Assembly (NCBI GenBank): GCA_963662895.1
Contig: OY759982.1
Coordinates: 3,410,001-3,474,000 of the forward strand
Direction: 5' to 3'
DNA: 64,000 nt
Source: GWE2-42-39 sp963662895
Lineage (GTDB): Bacteria > Bacteroidota > Bacteroidia > Bacteroidales > Prolixibacteraceae
Notes under the pieces: generated by a model
Databases searched by the model: none
Told to the model about the DNA's origin: nothing
What the model saw: the letters and a program-made list of their open reading frames with translations, nothing else
In this document: positions 35,838 to 44,224 of the stretch, piece after piece
Position numbering within the stretch: the first letter of the stretch is position 1
How the letters are laid out: the number at the start of each line of letters is the position of its first letter
Made by a program: the position numbers and the translations under genes

Positions 35838-37082
35838 ATGAATGTCGTTCATACAATTTTAAAGAAGCAGTTTATTCTTATAATATTTGTTCTGATGTCA
35901 ACAACAATCTTGTTTGGTCAAACAATAATTGAAGGTTTGCATTATATCAATAAAACTCCGGTTTCAATAGAAATCAAAGACGGAAAAATTGTTGATATAC
36001 AAACGTTGGAAAAATTATCAGACGAAAGCAAGGTGCTATATATTGCACCGGGACTTTTTGATAACCAGGTAAATGGTTTTTCCGGCGTTTCTTTTACCTT
36101 CGGAGGTGCAGAACTTACTGCAGAGGGTATAAAAAAAGCAACCAGAGAGTTATGGAAGAAAGGGGTAACTTCTTACTTACCAACTTTAACGACCAACAGC
36201 AAAGAAACATTGCTAAAGAATTTTGCTATTCTGGCTAAAACAAAAAACGATCCCGAAATACTTGGTTCGATCCCGGGGTTCTTTCTCGAAGGCCCGTATA
36301 TCTCACCGGTTGATGGGTTTCGCGGAGCACATCCCCTTCAGCATGTACATAATCCCGACTGGGAAGAATTTATGGATTTATATAAAGCATCCGGCCGGAA
36401 TATCATAACTGTGACTGTGGCGCCGGAACTTAACGGGGCTATGGATTTTATCAGTAAGTGTACGGCAATGGGGATTACCATCGCTATTGGGCACCACAAT
36501 GCCACAAAAGAAATTGTTGACCAGGCTGTATTAAGAGGGGCCCGTATCTCAACCCACCTGGGAAATGGTTGCGCCAATATGATCAACAGGCATAACAATC
36601 CTTTGTGGCCGCAATTGGCCAACGACCAGTTGATTGCCAGCATTATCTGTGACGGGTTCCATCTTCGAGACGAGGAAATTAAAACTTTTTACAGTGTAAA
36701 AGGCCCTGAAAAAACCATTATCATCTCGGATGTTACAAGTTTTGCAGGCCTGCCCCCCGGAGAATACATCAACGAAGACGGGGAAACGATTGAACTAACG
36801 GAAGAAGGGTTGCTCTGTTACCCGGCACAAAAAGTATTATATGGTTCAGCAAGCCCCATAAGCAGGGGAGTAGTCAAAATCATGGATGTAACCGGATGTT
36901 CGCTGGGAGACGCGATTCGAATGGCAAGTACCAACCCTGCAAAACTACATGGAATAACCGACCGGGGTGAAATAAAACCGGGAATGCGTGCCGACCTGAT
37001 CCTGTTCACTCTCGGAGAACGGGAATTAAATATTGAAAAAACATATGTATCAGGGAGACTGGTATATCAATCAGTCTACTAG
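35838..37082 (+). CDS. NagA-like N-acetyl amino-sugar deacetylase with signal peptide
   Basis: An amidohydrolase of the N-acetylglucosamine-6-phosphate deacetylase family. The ATG at 35838 is chosen; the longer frame reads back into the previous gene. Residues 8-28 (LKKQFILIIFVLMSTTILFG) form a hydrophobic signal, unusual because NagA normally works in the cytosol on a phosphorylated sugar. Metal and catalytic motifs remain: PGLFDNQVNGFSG (71-83), FFLEGPYISP, IGHHNATKEI, HLGNGCANM, ICDGFHL and ISDVTSFAGLPPG with the catalytic Asp. 414 residues. If exported, it should deacetylate an unphosphorylated sugar. Confidence 0.85.
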   Translation: MNVVHTILKKQFILIIFVLMSTTILFGQTIIEGLHYINKTPVSIEIKDGKIVDIQTLEKLSDESKVLYIAPGLFDNQVNGFSGVSFTFGGAELTAEGIKKATRELWKKGVTSYLPTLTTNSKETLLKNFAILAKTKNDPEILGSIPGFFLEGPYISPVDGFRGAHPLQHVHNPDWEEFMDLYKASGRNIITVTVAPELNGAMDFISKCTAMGITIAIGHHNATKEIVDQAVLRGARISTHLGNGCANMINRHNNPLWPQLANDQLIASIICDGFHLRDEEIKTFYSVKGPEKTIIISDVTSFAGLPPGEYINEDGETIELTEEGLLCYPAQKVLYGSASPISRGVVKIMDVTGCSLGDAIRMASTNPAKLHGITDRGEIKPGMRADLILFTLGERELNIEKTYVSGRLVYQSVY

Positions 37083-37094
37083 AATAAAAATGAA

Positions 37095-38333
37095 ATGGCA
37101 AAAATAAAGTTGGGAAAAAAATTTCTGATTGCCTTAAGTGCCGTTGGCCCGGGATTGTTTTTAATCGGGTACAACATTGGTACAGGAAGTGTAACAACCA
37201 TGGCCAAAACAGGGGCCGAACATGGCATGAATTTATTCTGGGCCCTGGTACTGTCATGTATTTTCACATATATACTAATGGTGGCCTACGGGAAAGTGAC
37301 TATTGTAACAGGAAAAACAGCACTATATAATATAAAAAACGAATTTAAATATGGCTGGGTACTGGCGTTGTATATTTTAATCGCCCTCATACTTGGCGAG
37401 TTACTGGCCCTTATCGGGGTAATGGGGATCGTTGCAGAACTTGTTCAGGAAGGAATCCGAATGCTGACCGGAAGAACTATCAATACTTTTTGGATCATCC
37501 TCGTCTTCGTTATTGCCTTGTATATTCTGTTATGGTTTGGACGTTACAAAACCTTTGAAAAAGTACTGACCATTTTTGTTATCCTGATGGGATTATCGTT
37601 TTTAGTAGTTTTTGTCATGGTAAAACCAAGCCTTTCGGCTATTGCAGAAGGACTCATTCCGGGTATCCCGGATACTCCCGGCGCATTTGGATTAGTAGCA
37701 GCCATTGCCGGAACTACCTGTTCTGCGGCAGTCTTCATTATGCGAAGCACTGTGGTTGCAGAAAAAGGCTGGAATATAAAAAATCTTAAAACAGAAAAAA
37801 GGGATTCATTTGTATCTGCTTCTATGATGCTTTTTCTGAGTGGTGTAATCATGGCTGTTGCTGCCGGGACACTTCATGTAATGGGGTTAAAACTGGATAA
37901 CACGGTAGAAATGATTTATCTTTTCGAGCCAATCGGAGGAAAAGTTGCTGCATTCATCCTGATATTAGGGATTGTCGGAGCCGGCTTATCGACCATATTC
38001 CCGATTGTTTTAATTGCTCCATGGTTAATCTCCGATTATACCGGAACTCCCCGGAATATCCACTCCCCATTGTCGAGGGGGCTTATCTTTTTTGCCTTGC
38101 TTTTTGCTTTTGGCACCGTATTTCTGGAACAACGCCCTCCGGCATTAATGATTTTTTCACAGGCATTTCAATCATGTATACTGCCCGCTGTAGCCATTCC
38201 AATCCTGATACTGATTAACCGGGAAAAAATAATGGCTATTCACAAAGCAAGTTTAAAAGAAAACATTGGTATCTGGGCAGTAATATTCTTTTCATTGATA
38301 ACCTGCTATTTTGCAATCGTTGAATTATTTTAA
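37095..38333 (+). CDS. Nramp-fold transporter lacking the metal-binding motifs
   Basis: A membrane protein of 412 residues with about 11 hydrophobic helices and the Nramp layout. Helix 1 reads GPGLFLIGYNIGTGSVTT, where Nramp metal transporters have DPGN; the aligned residues are IGTG (28-31). Helix 6 reads AGTTCSAAVFIMRSTVV, where MPH of the family aligns with SAA (210-212). So both metal-ligand sets are missing and manganese/iron transport is unlikely. Placed between a deacetylase and a NagB-like deaminase, 12 bp after one and 11 bp before the other, it may import the processed amino sugar (inference). Automated annotation would call it a divalent metal transporter. Confidence 0.8.
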   Translation: MAKIKLGKKFLIALSAVGPGLFLIGYNIGTGSVTTMAKTGAEHGMNLFWALVLSCIFTYILMVAYGKVTIVTGKTALYNIKNEFKYGWVLALYILIALILGELLALIGVMGIVAELVQEGIRMLTGRTINTFWIILVFVIALYILLWFGRYKTFEKVLTIFVILMGLSFLVVFVMVKPSLSAIAEGLIPGIPDTPGAFGLVAAIAGTTCSAAVFIMRSTVVAEKGWNIKNLKTEKRDSFVSASMMLFLSGVIMAVAAGTLHVMGLKLDNTVEMIYLFEPIGGKVAAFILILGIVGAGLSTIFPIVLIAPWLISDYTGTPRNIHSPLSRGLIFFALLFAFGTVFLEQRPPALMIFSQAFQSCILPAVAIPILILINREKIMAIHKASLKENIGIWAVIFFSLITCYFAIVELF

Positions 38334-38344
38334 TTATAAACAAG

Positions 38345-39112
38345 ATGACACAACACAAACGCTCATTTCAGGCTGACCGCCTGCATATACAAATTTATAA
38401 TGACAAAAAAAGCATGGGAGAAGCTGCAGCTGATTTCGTGACCAAACGTCTTCAGGAAGCTGTTCAGCAAAGGGGAACAGCAAACCTGATCCTGGCTACC
38501 GGGGCATCCCAGTTTTCTTTTCTCGATGCTCTGAAAAACAAGTCTATAGACTGGGAAAAAATCACTGTATTCCATTTGGATGAATACAAAGGAATTTCAG
38601 ACAAACATCCGGCCAGTTTCCGTAAATATCTGAAAGAACGGATTTTAAATATTGTCAACCCTAGAAAAATCTATTTACTGAACGGGGATGCAGAGAACCT
38701 GGAAGAAACAATCGCTGAATATGAAGAGTTACTAAAGAATAACCCGGTTGATGTCGCATGTATCGGAATTGGGGAAAACGGGCATATTGCTTTCAACGAT
38801 CCGCCTGTTGCCGATTTTAACGACCCCCACTGGGTTAAAGTAGTTGAGTTGGATCACGATTGCAGGATGCAGCAATTAGGCGAAGGCTGGTTCCCCACGC
38901 TGGATGATGTTCCGAAAGAAGCATTATCGTTAACTGTTACAGCTATCATGAACTGCAAAACAGTTAGTTGCGTTGTTCCGGACGAACGAAAATCGACAGC
39001 CGTTTACAACACGGTCCACGGAGAAATATCAACAAAATGCCCGGCCACTATCCTGCGAAAACACCCCGACACAGTGCTTTTCCTGGATTCAGCAGCAGCA
39101 ACAAAAATATAA
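38345..39112 (+). CDS. NagB-like glucosamine-6-phosphate deaminase
   Basis: A 255-residue NagB/6-phosphogluconolactonase-fold enzyme that would convert an amino sugar phosphate to keto sugar phosphate plus ammonia. Seen: LILATGASQFSFLDAL (~49-64), FHLDEYKGISDKHPASFR (~75-92) and GIGENGHIAFNDPP (~137-150) with the catalytic His. No signal peptide, so cytosolic. Last gene of the operon. No sugar kinase is found nearby, so the phosphorylated substrate must come from elsewhere or the enzyme uses another substrate. Confidence 0.88.
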   Translation: MTQHKRSFQADRLHIQIYNDKKSMGEAAADFVTKRLQEAVQQRGTANLILATGASQFSFLDALKNKSIDWEKITVFHLDEYKGISDKHPASFRKYLKERILNIVNPRKIYLLNGDAENLEETIAEYEELLKNNPVDVACIGIGENGHIAFNDPPVADFNDPHWVKVVELDHDCRMQQLGEGWFPTLDDVPKEALSLTVTAIMNCKTVSCVVPDERKSTAVYNTVHGEISTKCPATILRKHPDTVLFLDSAAATKI

Positions 39113-39550
39113 ATTTGATCTTTGAAATATTTGGTCTTTGGCAAATGGGTGTTGCGGTTTGTAATGGCAGGGACAAGACCCCCTCCCTCTCCGGCAAGCC
39201 GGAGTACTCCCCCTTTGCACGGTGAGAATTTGGGCCGGTGCAGAGGAGGAGGGCAAGGAGCAAAGGGCAAAGAGCCGGAACTCTGAATTTGGGTTGGACA
39301 CAGCGTATTGAGAAACCCGAAGCTATCCTGTTCATAACGCCGGGTGAAACCCGGTGACCGGCGCATCTGCCGGGCCTGATCAGAAACACCAACGCCCTAT
39401 GCGCCGAAAAAGAATAGCTGAATATTATACACTGATAAATAACTTATTCTCCCCTGCCGCTACTTCCTTCGTTTCCCCTCCTTTTTCCCAAGGAGGGGTA
39501 TCCGGCTTGCCGGATGGGGTGGTTTATAAAAAAAATCCTTGCATTCCTTA
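39113..39550. other. intergenic region rich in palindromic repeats, no gene
   Basis: This 438-bp gap between convergent genes has no credible coding frame. TCCGGCAAGCCGGA (39190-39203) and TCCGGCTTGCCGGA (39501-39514) are 14-bp palindromes set in inverted surroundings (CTCC/GGAG flanks). The REP-like copy 2 lies between them. Confidence 0.65.
39357..39412. repeat. dispersed palindromic (REP-like) repeat, copy 2
   Basis: Starts ACCGGCGCATCTGCCG and ends CCTATGCGCCGAAAAAG, the same as 2842-2895, with two extra bases and changes in the loop only. Both copies lie between the 3' ends of convergent genes, the typical REP location. Confidence 0.75.
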
Positions 39551-42526
39551 TTAAACAAAAACCAATGCCTGACGCTTTCTGCCATCCATCAATATTTTTA
39601 ACTCGCCGGAAAATTCAACGTGTTTAATAAAACTGGTTTCTTCAATTACCGGTTGCCTGTTAAGCAATTCCATATTTACCATTGCATCGCGCGAATGATG
39701 CGGAATTGAAAAATACCCCACATTCATGGAAGTTACGTTGTGGAAAAAGTGGGAACCGAGCGAACTATCGAGCGGGAACTCGGGCAGTCCCATTTCTGCA
39801 ATGATCCGCGCTTTTGAAATATTTGCCCACAGCACAGGAATCCCTGTAAAAGGATCGCGGGTTCCCCAACGTCCCGGTCCGATTAAAATGTATTCTTTTC
39901 CTTCCTGTGCCATTTTCCGGTTAATGCCGGTAATTTCCCCAGCTATTTTCCGTGTTTTCGTATTATCAAAAACATCAGGTTTTACAAAAACAACATCCCT
40001 GATCCCGTGAACGACACCGTTTCCCATTCCCCGGCTGGCATACATCACCAAATCTTCAGAATTTACTTTTTCAAAATCAACTTCCTGCTCTTCTTCATTC
40101 CGTATTAATGGCTTTATCTGTAACAAATAGAATGTAGGCTTACCTTTATCCCCTTTTTCCAGATCAACAGCATATTCAATTTCGACAGGTGAGCCCATCG
40201 CTTCCCTGAACAAACGAAGCAATAACCTGATCGTATCGGCAAGAGGGATATAATTGTATTTTAAAATATTGGCAAAATCGATTACACGGGGTCCATCCAT
40301 TGAGACGCCAGGAACCAAATCATCGTTTTCACGGTTATACACGGAAGCGCAATATTGCAGAACACCGTCAACCTCAGCTTCTCTAATAGAATATTTTACA
40401 ACAGCAGCTTCTTCTCCTTCATTTTCAATATCGACATCATGACCTAAATCAATCGCATAAAACTCCTTCTGCGAACCAGTTATCAAATCACGGATTACAC
40501 CGTGGTTAATATCAGGATATTTCGGGCAAAAACGGAAAGCATTTTCACCGCCAACCACATACAAACCAAGCCCGACTGCTGCAACAGCGAAACCATCTTC
40601 CGGTTCCATGTACGAGACCGGATAGAAATTATACGATTGGGCAACACCACTGATCGAAGGATAATACTTCCGGTTATACTCATTTCCAACTATTTCCTGT
40701 ATCACCACGGCCATCTTTTCTTCCTCTATTTTATAATTGACCGCATCGAAATACGAAATGGCATCTTCAGTAAAAATACTGGCATAAACAAGTTTCACTG
40801 CCGTTTCTAATTGTTTATAGCGGACACGTATGTCGGGATGATTGTTCGGCAGCAAGTAGGTGGCATAAACACCGGAAAACGGTTGAAGCAGCGAATCTTC
40901 AAATAAACCGGAAGACCTTACGGCAAGTGGTTTTTTTATCTTCTCAACATATAAGAACAGACGGTCGCACAATGTTTCGCTCAGACTTGAATTCAGAAAA
41001 ACATCTTTTATGTGCCCGTAACTGTTATTACTGTACACCTCCTGGTACAGATCATTTATCTCCAGAAATTTATCGAATTCCATCGCACCGATGATGGCTG
41101 TCGCCGGAATGCGGATATTCAGTCCGGGGATTACTTTCCGAAAGGCGATATTCTCAATAAAATTACAGATAAAAGCCAAACCACGTCCTTTCCCGCCCAG
41201 CGAACCTTTTCCCATACGAAGGATTAACCGGTCGGATGAAAGGAGCTCCGGGTCGAAATTGATAATCCGTCCCTGTATCTTTGCAATCCTCGTTTTTTCA
41301 AAAACTTTCAGGCAAAACTGACGCAATCCTTCCGGGCTTTTAAAATCTTCGAGCCGCACCGGTTTTAGTTGCTCAGCAATATTTATTTCGCCCCTGGCCA
41401 TCAACCAGGTTGAAAACGAATTTCTCTTACCATGATAAATTAAAGCTTCATCGGGAACCGTCCGGAACATTTCCTGGAATTCGCTCAGCGTACGGGCACT
41501 CATGAGCGGAGTTCCTGACATATCTTTAAAAACAAAATTTCCGAAGCCTAAATATTTGTAGATGAAGTTATGAATATCGATCGACAAACTTTCCGAATTT
41601 TTATTAATGAACTCTGCCCCTATGTTCTTAGCCTTTTGAGCATTATTTACATCGTGGCTTTGCAGCAATATAGGTATAGGGTAGTGCATCGATGATTTTA
41701 CATACTTCAGCAAATCGAGCCCCGCCCCTTCATCAATTGTCCCGTTTCGGGGAAAGGATACATCAGAAATAACGGACAAAAGATATTTTTTGTACTTATT
41801 TATGATATTAACAGCTTCCTCATAAGTACTAACCAATATCACTTTAGGCCTGGCACGCATTTTCAGGATCAGGTTCAGTTCATCGTTGGCATTGTCTTCA
41901 ATCAGGTTCTGAGTCTGGGTCATCACCGTCGTATATAACAACGGAAGATAGCGCGAATAATACTGGATCGAATCTTCAACCAACAGGATAACACGGACAT
42001 TCCCCAGTTTAGTGTCAGCATCCAGGTTTTTCAGGTCTTCAATATATTTTATCATTGCCAGAAAAACATTCGAATTCCCGTTCCACACAAAAACCCGGTC
42101 GATAGAATCATGCTTATCAGCCGTTTCCTGAAAATAGCGAAGATCGCCATTGTTATTCACCAGCAACAGGATTGGTATCTGGTGATTCAGGTTCCTGATC
42201 ACATTCGACGTTTTTATTGGCTGGCCTTTATCAACCCCCACCATGATGATTACCAGGTCGAACTTACGTTCCTTCATCATGCGTAAAGCATCTCCCTGCG
42301 AATTTACACTGGTAAAACGCGGGTATGCATATAAATTCAACTGAAGATATTCACCAAAAATCTTATCAGTAAACTGCCCTTCACGAACAATGGAATAGCT
42401 GTCGTAAAGAGTTGCCACCAACAGGACTTCCTTCACTTTAGTGGGCATCAGTTCCTGAAAAATATCACGGTCGCTTTTGGTCCTTTTATAAATCGACGAT
42501 AAGCTGATTGAATCCAACCTGTCCAT
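39551..42526 (-). CDS. receiver-domain / PEP-pyruvate-binding ATP-grasp fusion protein
   Basis: A 991-residue cytosolic protein. The ATG at 42526 is preferred; a TTG seven codons earlier is the alternative. Residues ~33-165 look like a degenerate response-regulator receiver domain (FDLVIIMVGVDKG). Residues ~178-325 form a second, complete-looking one: ILLVEDSIQYY (Glu184/Asp185), VISDVSFP (Asp255), LLQSHD and EFINKNS. From ~430 on is the PEP-synthase-type ATP-grasp domain: GKGSLGGKGRGLAF, AVRSSGLFEDSLLQPFSGVY and FYLLQIKP. The swivelling phosphohistidine and PEP-binding barrel domains of PEP synthase are absent. The C-terminal GPGRWGTRDPFTG is shared by family members in Bacteroidota. A signal-dependent phosphotransfer role is inference. 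Confidence 0.8.
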   Translation of the reverse strand: MDRLDSISLSSIYKRTKSDRDIFQELMPTKVKEVLLVATLYDSYSIVREGQFTDKIFGEYLQLNLYAYPRFTSVNSQGDALRMMKERKFDLVIIMVGVDKGQPIKTSNVIRNLNHQIPILLLVNNNGDLRYFQETADKHDSIDRVFVWNGNSNVFLAMIKYIEDLKNLDADTKLGNVRVILLVEDSIQYYSRYLPLLYTTVMTQTQNLIEDNANDELNLILKMRARPKVILVSTYEEAVNIINKYKKYLLSVISDVSFPRNGTIDEGAGLDLLKYVKSSMHYPIPILLQSHDVNNAQKAKNIGAEFINKNSESLSIDIHNFIYKYLGFGNFVFKDMSGTPLMSARTLSEFQEMFRTVPDEALIYHGKRNSFSTWLMARGEINIAEQLKPVRLEDFKSPEGLRQFCLKVFEKTRIAKIQGRIINFDPELLSSDRLILRMGKGSLGGKGRGLAFICNFIENIAFRKVIPGLNIRIPATAIIGAMEFDKFLEINDLYQEVYSNNSYGHIKDVFLNSSLSETLCDRLFLYVEKIKKPLAVRSSGLFEDSLLQPFSGVYATYLLPNNHPDIRVRYKQLETAVKLVYASIFTEDAISYFDAVNYKIEEEKMAVVIQEIVGNEYNRKYYPSISGVAQSYNFYPVSYMEPEDGFAVAAVGLGLYVVGGENAFRFCPKYPDINHGVIRDLITGSQKEFYAIDLGHDVDIENEGEEAAVVKYSIREAEVDGVLQYCASVYNRENDDLVPGVSMDGPRVIDFANILKYNYIPLADTIRLLLRLFREAMGSPVEIEYAVDLEKGDKGKPTFYLLQIKPLIRNEEEQEVDFEKVNSEDLVMYASRGMGNGVVHGIRDVVFVKPDVFDNTKTRKIAGEITGINRKMAQEGKEYILIGPGRWGTRDPFTGIPVLWANISKARIIAEMGLPEFPLDSSLGSHFFHNVTSMNVGYFSIPHHSRDAMVNMELLNRQPVIEETSFIKHVEFSGELKILMDGRKRQALVFV

Positions 42527-42799
42527 ACTAATCCTTTTAGCTGGCAAATTATTAAAAATTCGGCAATATGATAAGCATTTTTAAATGCTGTACAAATTAA
42601 ATGAGAAAGGTCACTTTTTATGGAAGATGAATTATTAACCTAAAAAAAGACCTCTCTCCCCCTGTTTATTCTATATCAAAACTCAAAGGCTTTACCTGCT
42701 CATAACGAATCTATGGCTCCCTACAGAGACACTTGAACACTCTTCCTGCTCTTCTCCACAACTTTTTAAACTGTGATCCGCAAACAGGATTAATTAATC

Positions 42800-43035
42800 G
42801 GAATAATTGAATTACTCCAGGGAATAAAAGAAGTATTCCGAGGAATAATTGAATTACCCCAGGGAATAAAAGAAGTATTCCGAGGAATAATTGAATTACC
42901 CCAGGGAATAAAAGAAGTATTTCAAGGAATAATTGAGTTACCCCGAAGAATAAAAGAAGTATTCCATGAAATAATTGAATTATCCCGAAGAATAGAAGAA
43001 GTATTCCCAAAGATAATTGGGTTACTCTTTGGAAT
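42800..43035. repeat. 42-bp tandem repeat array, about 5.5 copies
   Basis: Units begin at 42800, 42842, 42884, 42926 and 42968, each made of two half-units, GGAATAATTGAATTACCCCA and GGGAATAAAAGAAGTATTCC plus two bases. GAATAA therefore recurs about every 21 bp, two helical turns. The first three units are nearly identical and later ones diverge. A minus-strand open frame translates it as a hydrophobic 14-residue repeat, but it lies beyond the korB terminator and looks accidental. Confidence 0.85.
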
Positions 43036-43093
43036 AAATCATTTTCGCTTCGAAATACAGAGATTATTCCAGGGAGTAATCTTTTCATTTTCA

Positions 43094-43130
43094 GGAAAAA
43101 ATAAAAGCCTCCTTATTTCCGGAAGCTTTT
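43094..43130 (-). terminator. korB terminator
   Basis: On the minus strand AAAAGCTTCC and GGAGGCTTTT form a 10-bp stem with one G-U pair, followed by ATTTTTTCC. It lies 31 bp after the korB stop and ends the korAB transcript. Confidence 0.8.
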
Positions 43131-43160
43131 ACCATAAAACAGCATACCATTCTTTTTATA

Positions 43161-44222
43161 TTATTTTACACTTTTTTCAAAAAAGACAGAAGGTTCGGGC
43201 GCTTGTTCCCCGTTAACTTCCCATGTATTTCCTGATCTTAAGAGTTCATCCACACACGAAATCTTCCGTTCGGCCTGAACCGTTTTAATCTGCCTGGCCA
43301 TCTCTTCGTCGTATACAAGCCCGTCGACTGAACGAACTACCCCTACGACAACCGGAAAATCAGGGAAAGTCATGCTAATAAGCGCCATATGAATGGTCGG
43401 ATCCGGATTTTTAGCATCGTGTACAAGAATATCATCTTTGGTAATCCCGTTCTCTCCTATCTTAACCACCTTCAGACCTTCTCTTGTCCAGATAATCCCT
43501 TTATCGTTATTCTCACCAAAGATCATGGGTTCCCCGTCCCTGAGGAAAAGCTGACGTTCAGCCCGGTATGCCGGGTTAGCAATCTGATCGTGGATACCAT
43601 CGTTAAAAATTACACAGTTCTGAAGAATTTCGACAACAGAGGTCCCCTTATGAGCAGCCGCCTCTTTCAATATTTCCCGCGTCTGTTTAACATTATTGTC
43701 GATTGCACGGGCAAAAAATGTCCCCCTGGCCCCCAACACAAGCTGACCTGGAAAGAACGGGTCTTCAATAGTACCGAAAGGCGAAGTTTTGGTAATAGCC
43801 CCCCGGTCGGTCGTTGGCGAATACTGGCCTTTGGTAAGGCCATAAATCTTATTATTAAAAAGCACCACGTTAAGATCAATATTCCGGCGGACCATATGTA
43901 TGAAATGGTTTCCACCAATGGCCATTGCATCGCCATCGCCGGTAATTACCCAAACGTTGAGTTTCGGGTTGGCTGATTTCACCCCCGAAGCAATTGCAGT
44001 AGCACGTCCGTGAATGGAATGAAACCCGTAGGTACTCATGTAATACGGGAAACGCGACGAACAACCAATCCCGGAGATGACGGCAAATTCCTCGTGCGGA
44101 ACACCCAACTCGGCCATAGCGCCTTGTACGGCATTTATAATGGCATAATCGCCACAACCAGGGCACCAACGTACTTCGCTGCCACTTTTAAAATCTTTTG
44201 CTGTATATGTAATTTCTGTCAT
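43161..44222 (-). CDS. korB: 2-oxoacid:ferredoxin oxidoreductase, beta subunit
   Basis: Thiamine-diphosphate-binding subunit of a 2-oxoglutarate (or related 2-oxoacid) ferredoxin oxidoreductase. Seen: RWCPGCGDYAIINAVQ (18-33), GIGCSSRFPYYM (~50-61), HSIHGRATAIASGVK (~67-81) and the cofactor motif ITGDGDAMAIGGNHFIH (~93-109) with GDG. 353 residues. It starts 2 bp after korA ends, an obligate pair in one operon. Confidence 0.93.
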   Translation of the reverse strand: MTEITYTAKDFKSGSEVRWCPGCGDYAIINAVQGAMAELGVPHEEFAVISGIGCSSRFPYYMSTYGFHSIHGRATAIASGVKSANPKLNVWVITGDGDAMAIGGNHFIHMVRRNIDLNVVLFNNKIYGLTKGQYSPTTDRGAITKTSPFGTIEDPFFPGQLVLGARGTFFARAIDNNVKQTREILKEAAAHKGTSVVEILQNCVIFNDGIHDQIANPAYRAERQLFLRDGEPMIFGENNDKGIIWTREGLKVVKIGENGITKDDILVHDAKNPDPTIHMALISMTFPDFPVVVGVVRSVDGLVYDEEMARQIKTVQAERKISCVDELLRSGNTWEVNGEQAPEPSVFFEKSVK

Positions 44223-44224
44223 GA

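Noticed and set aside
42711..43088. Minus-strand open frame of 125 codons encoding a hydrophobic 14-residue repeat
   Set aside because: It is only the translation of the 42-bp tandem repeat, starts after the korB terminator and has no family signs; treated as a repeat array.
43389..43976. 195-codon plus-strand frame opposite korB
   Set aside because: Antisense shadow of korB.
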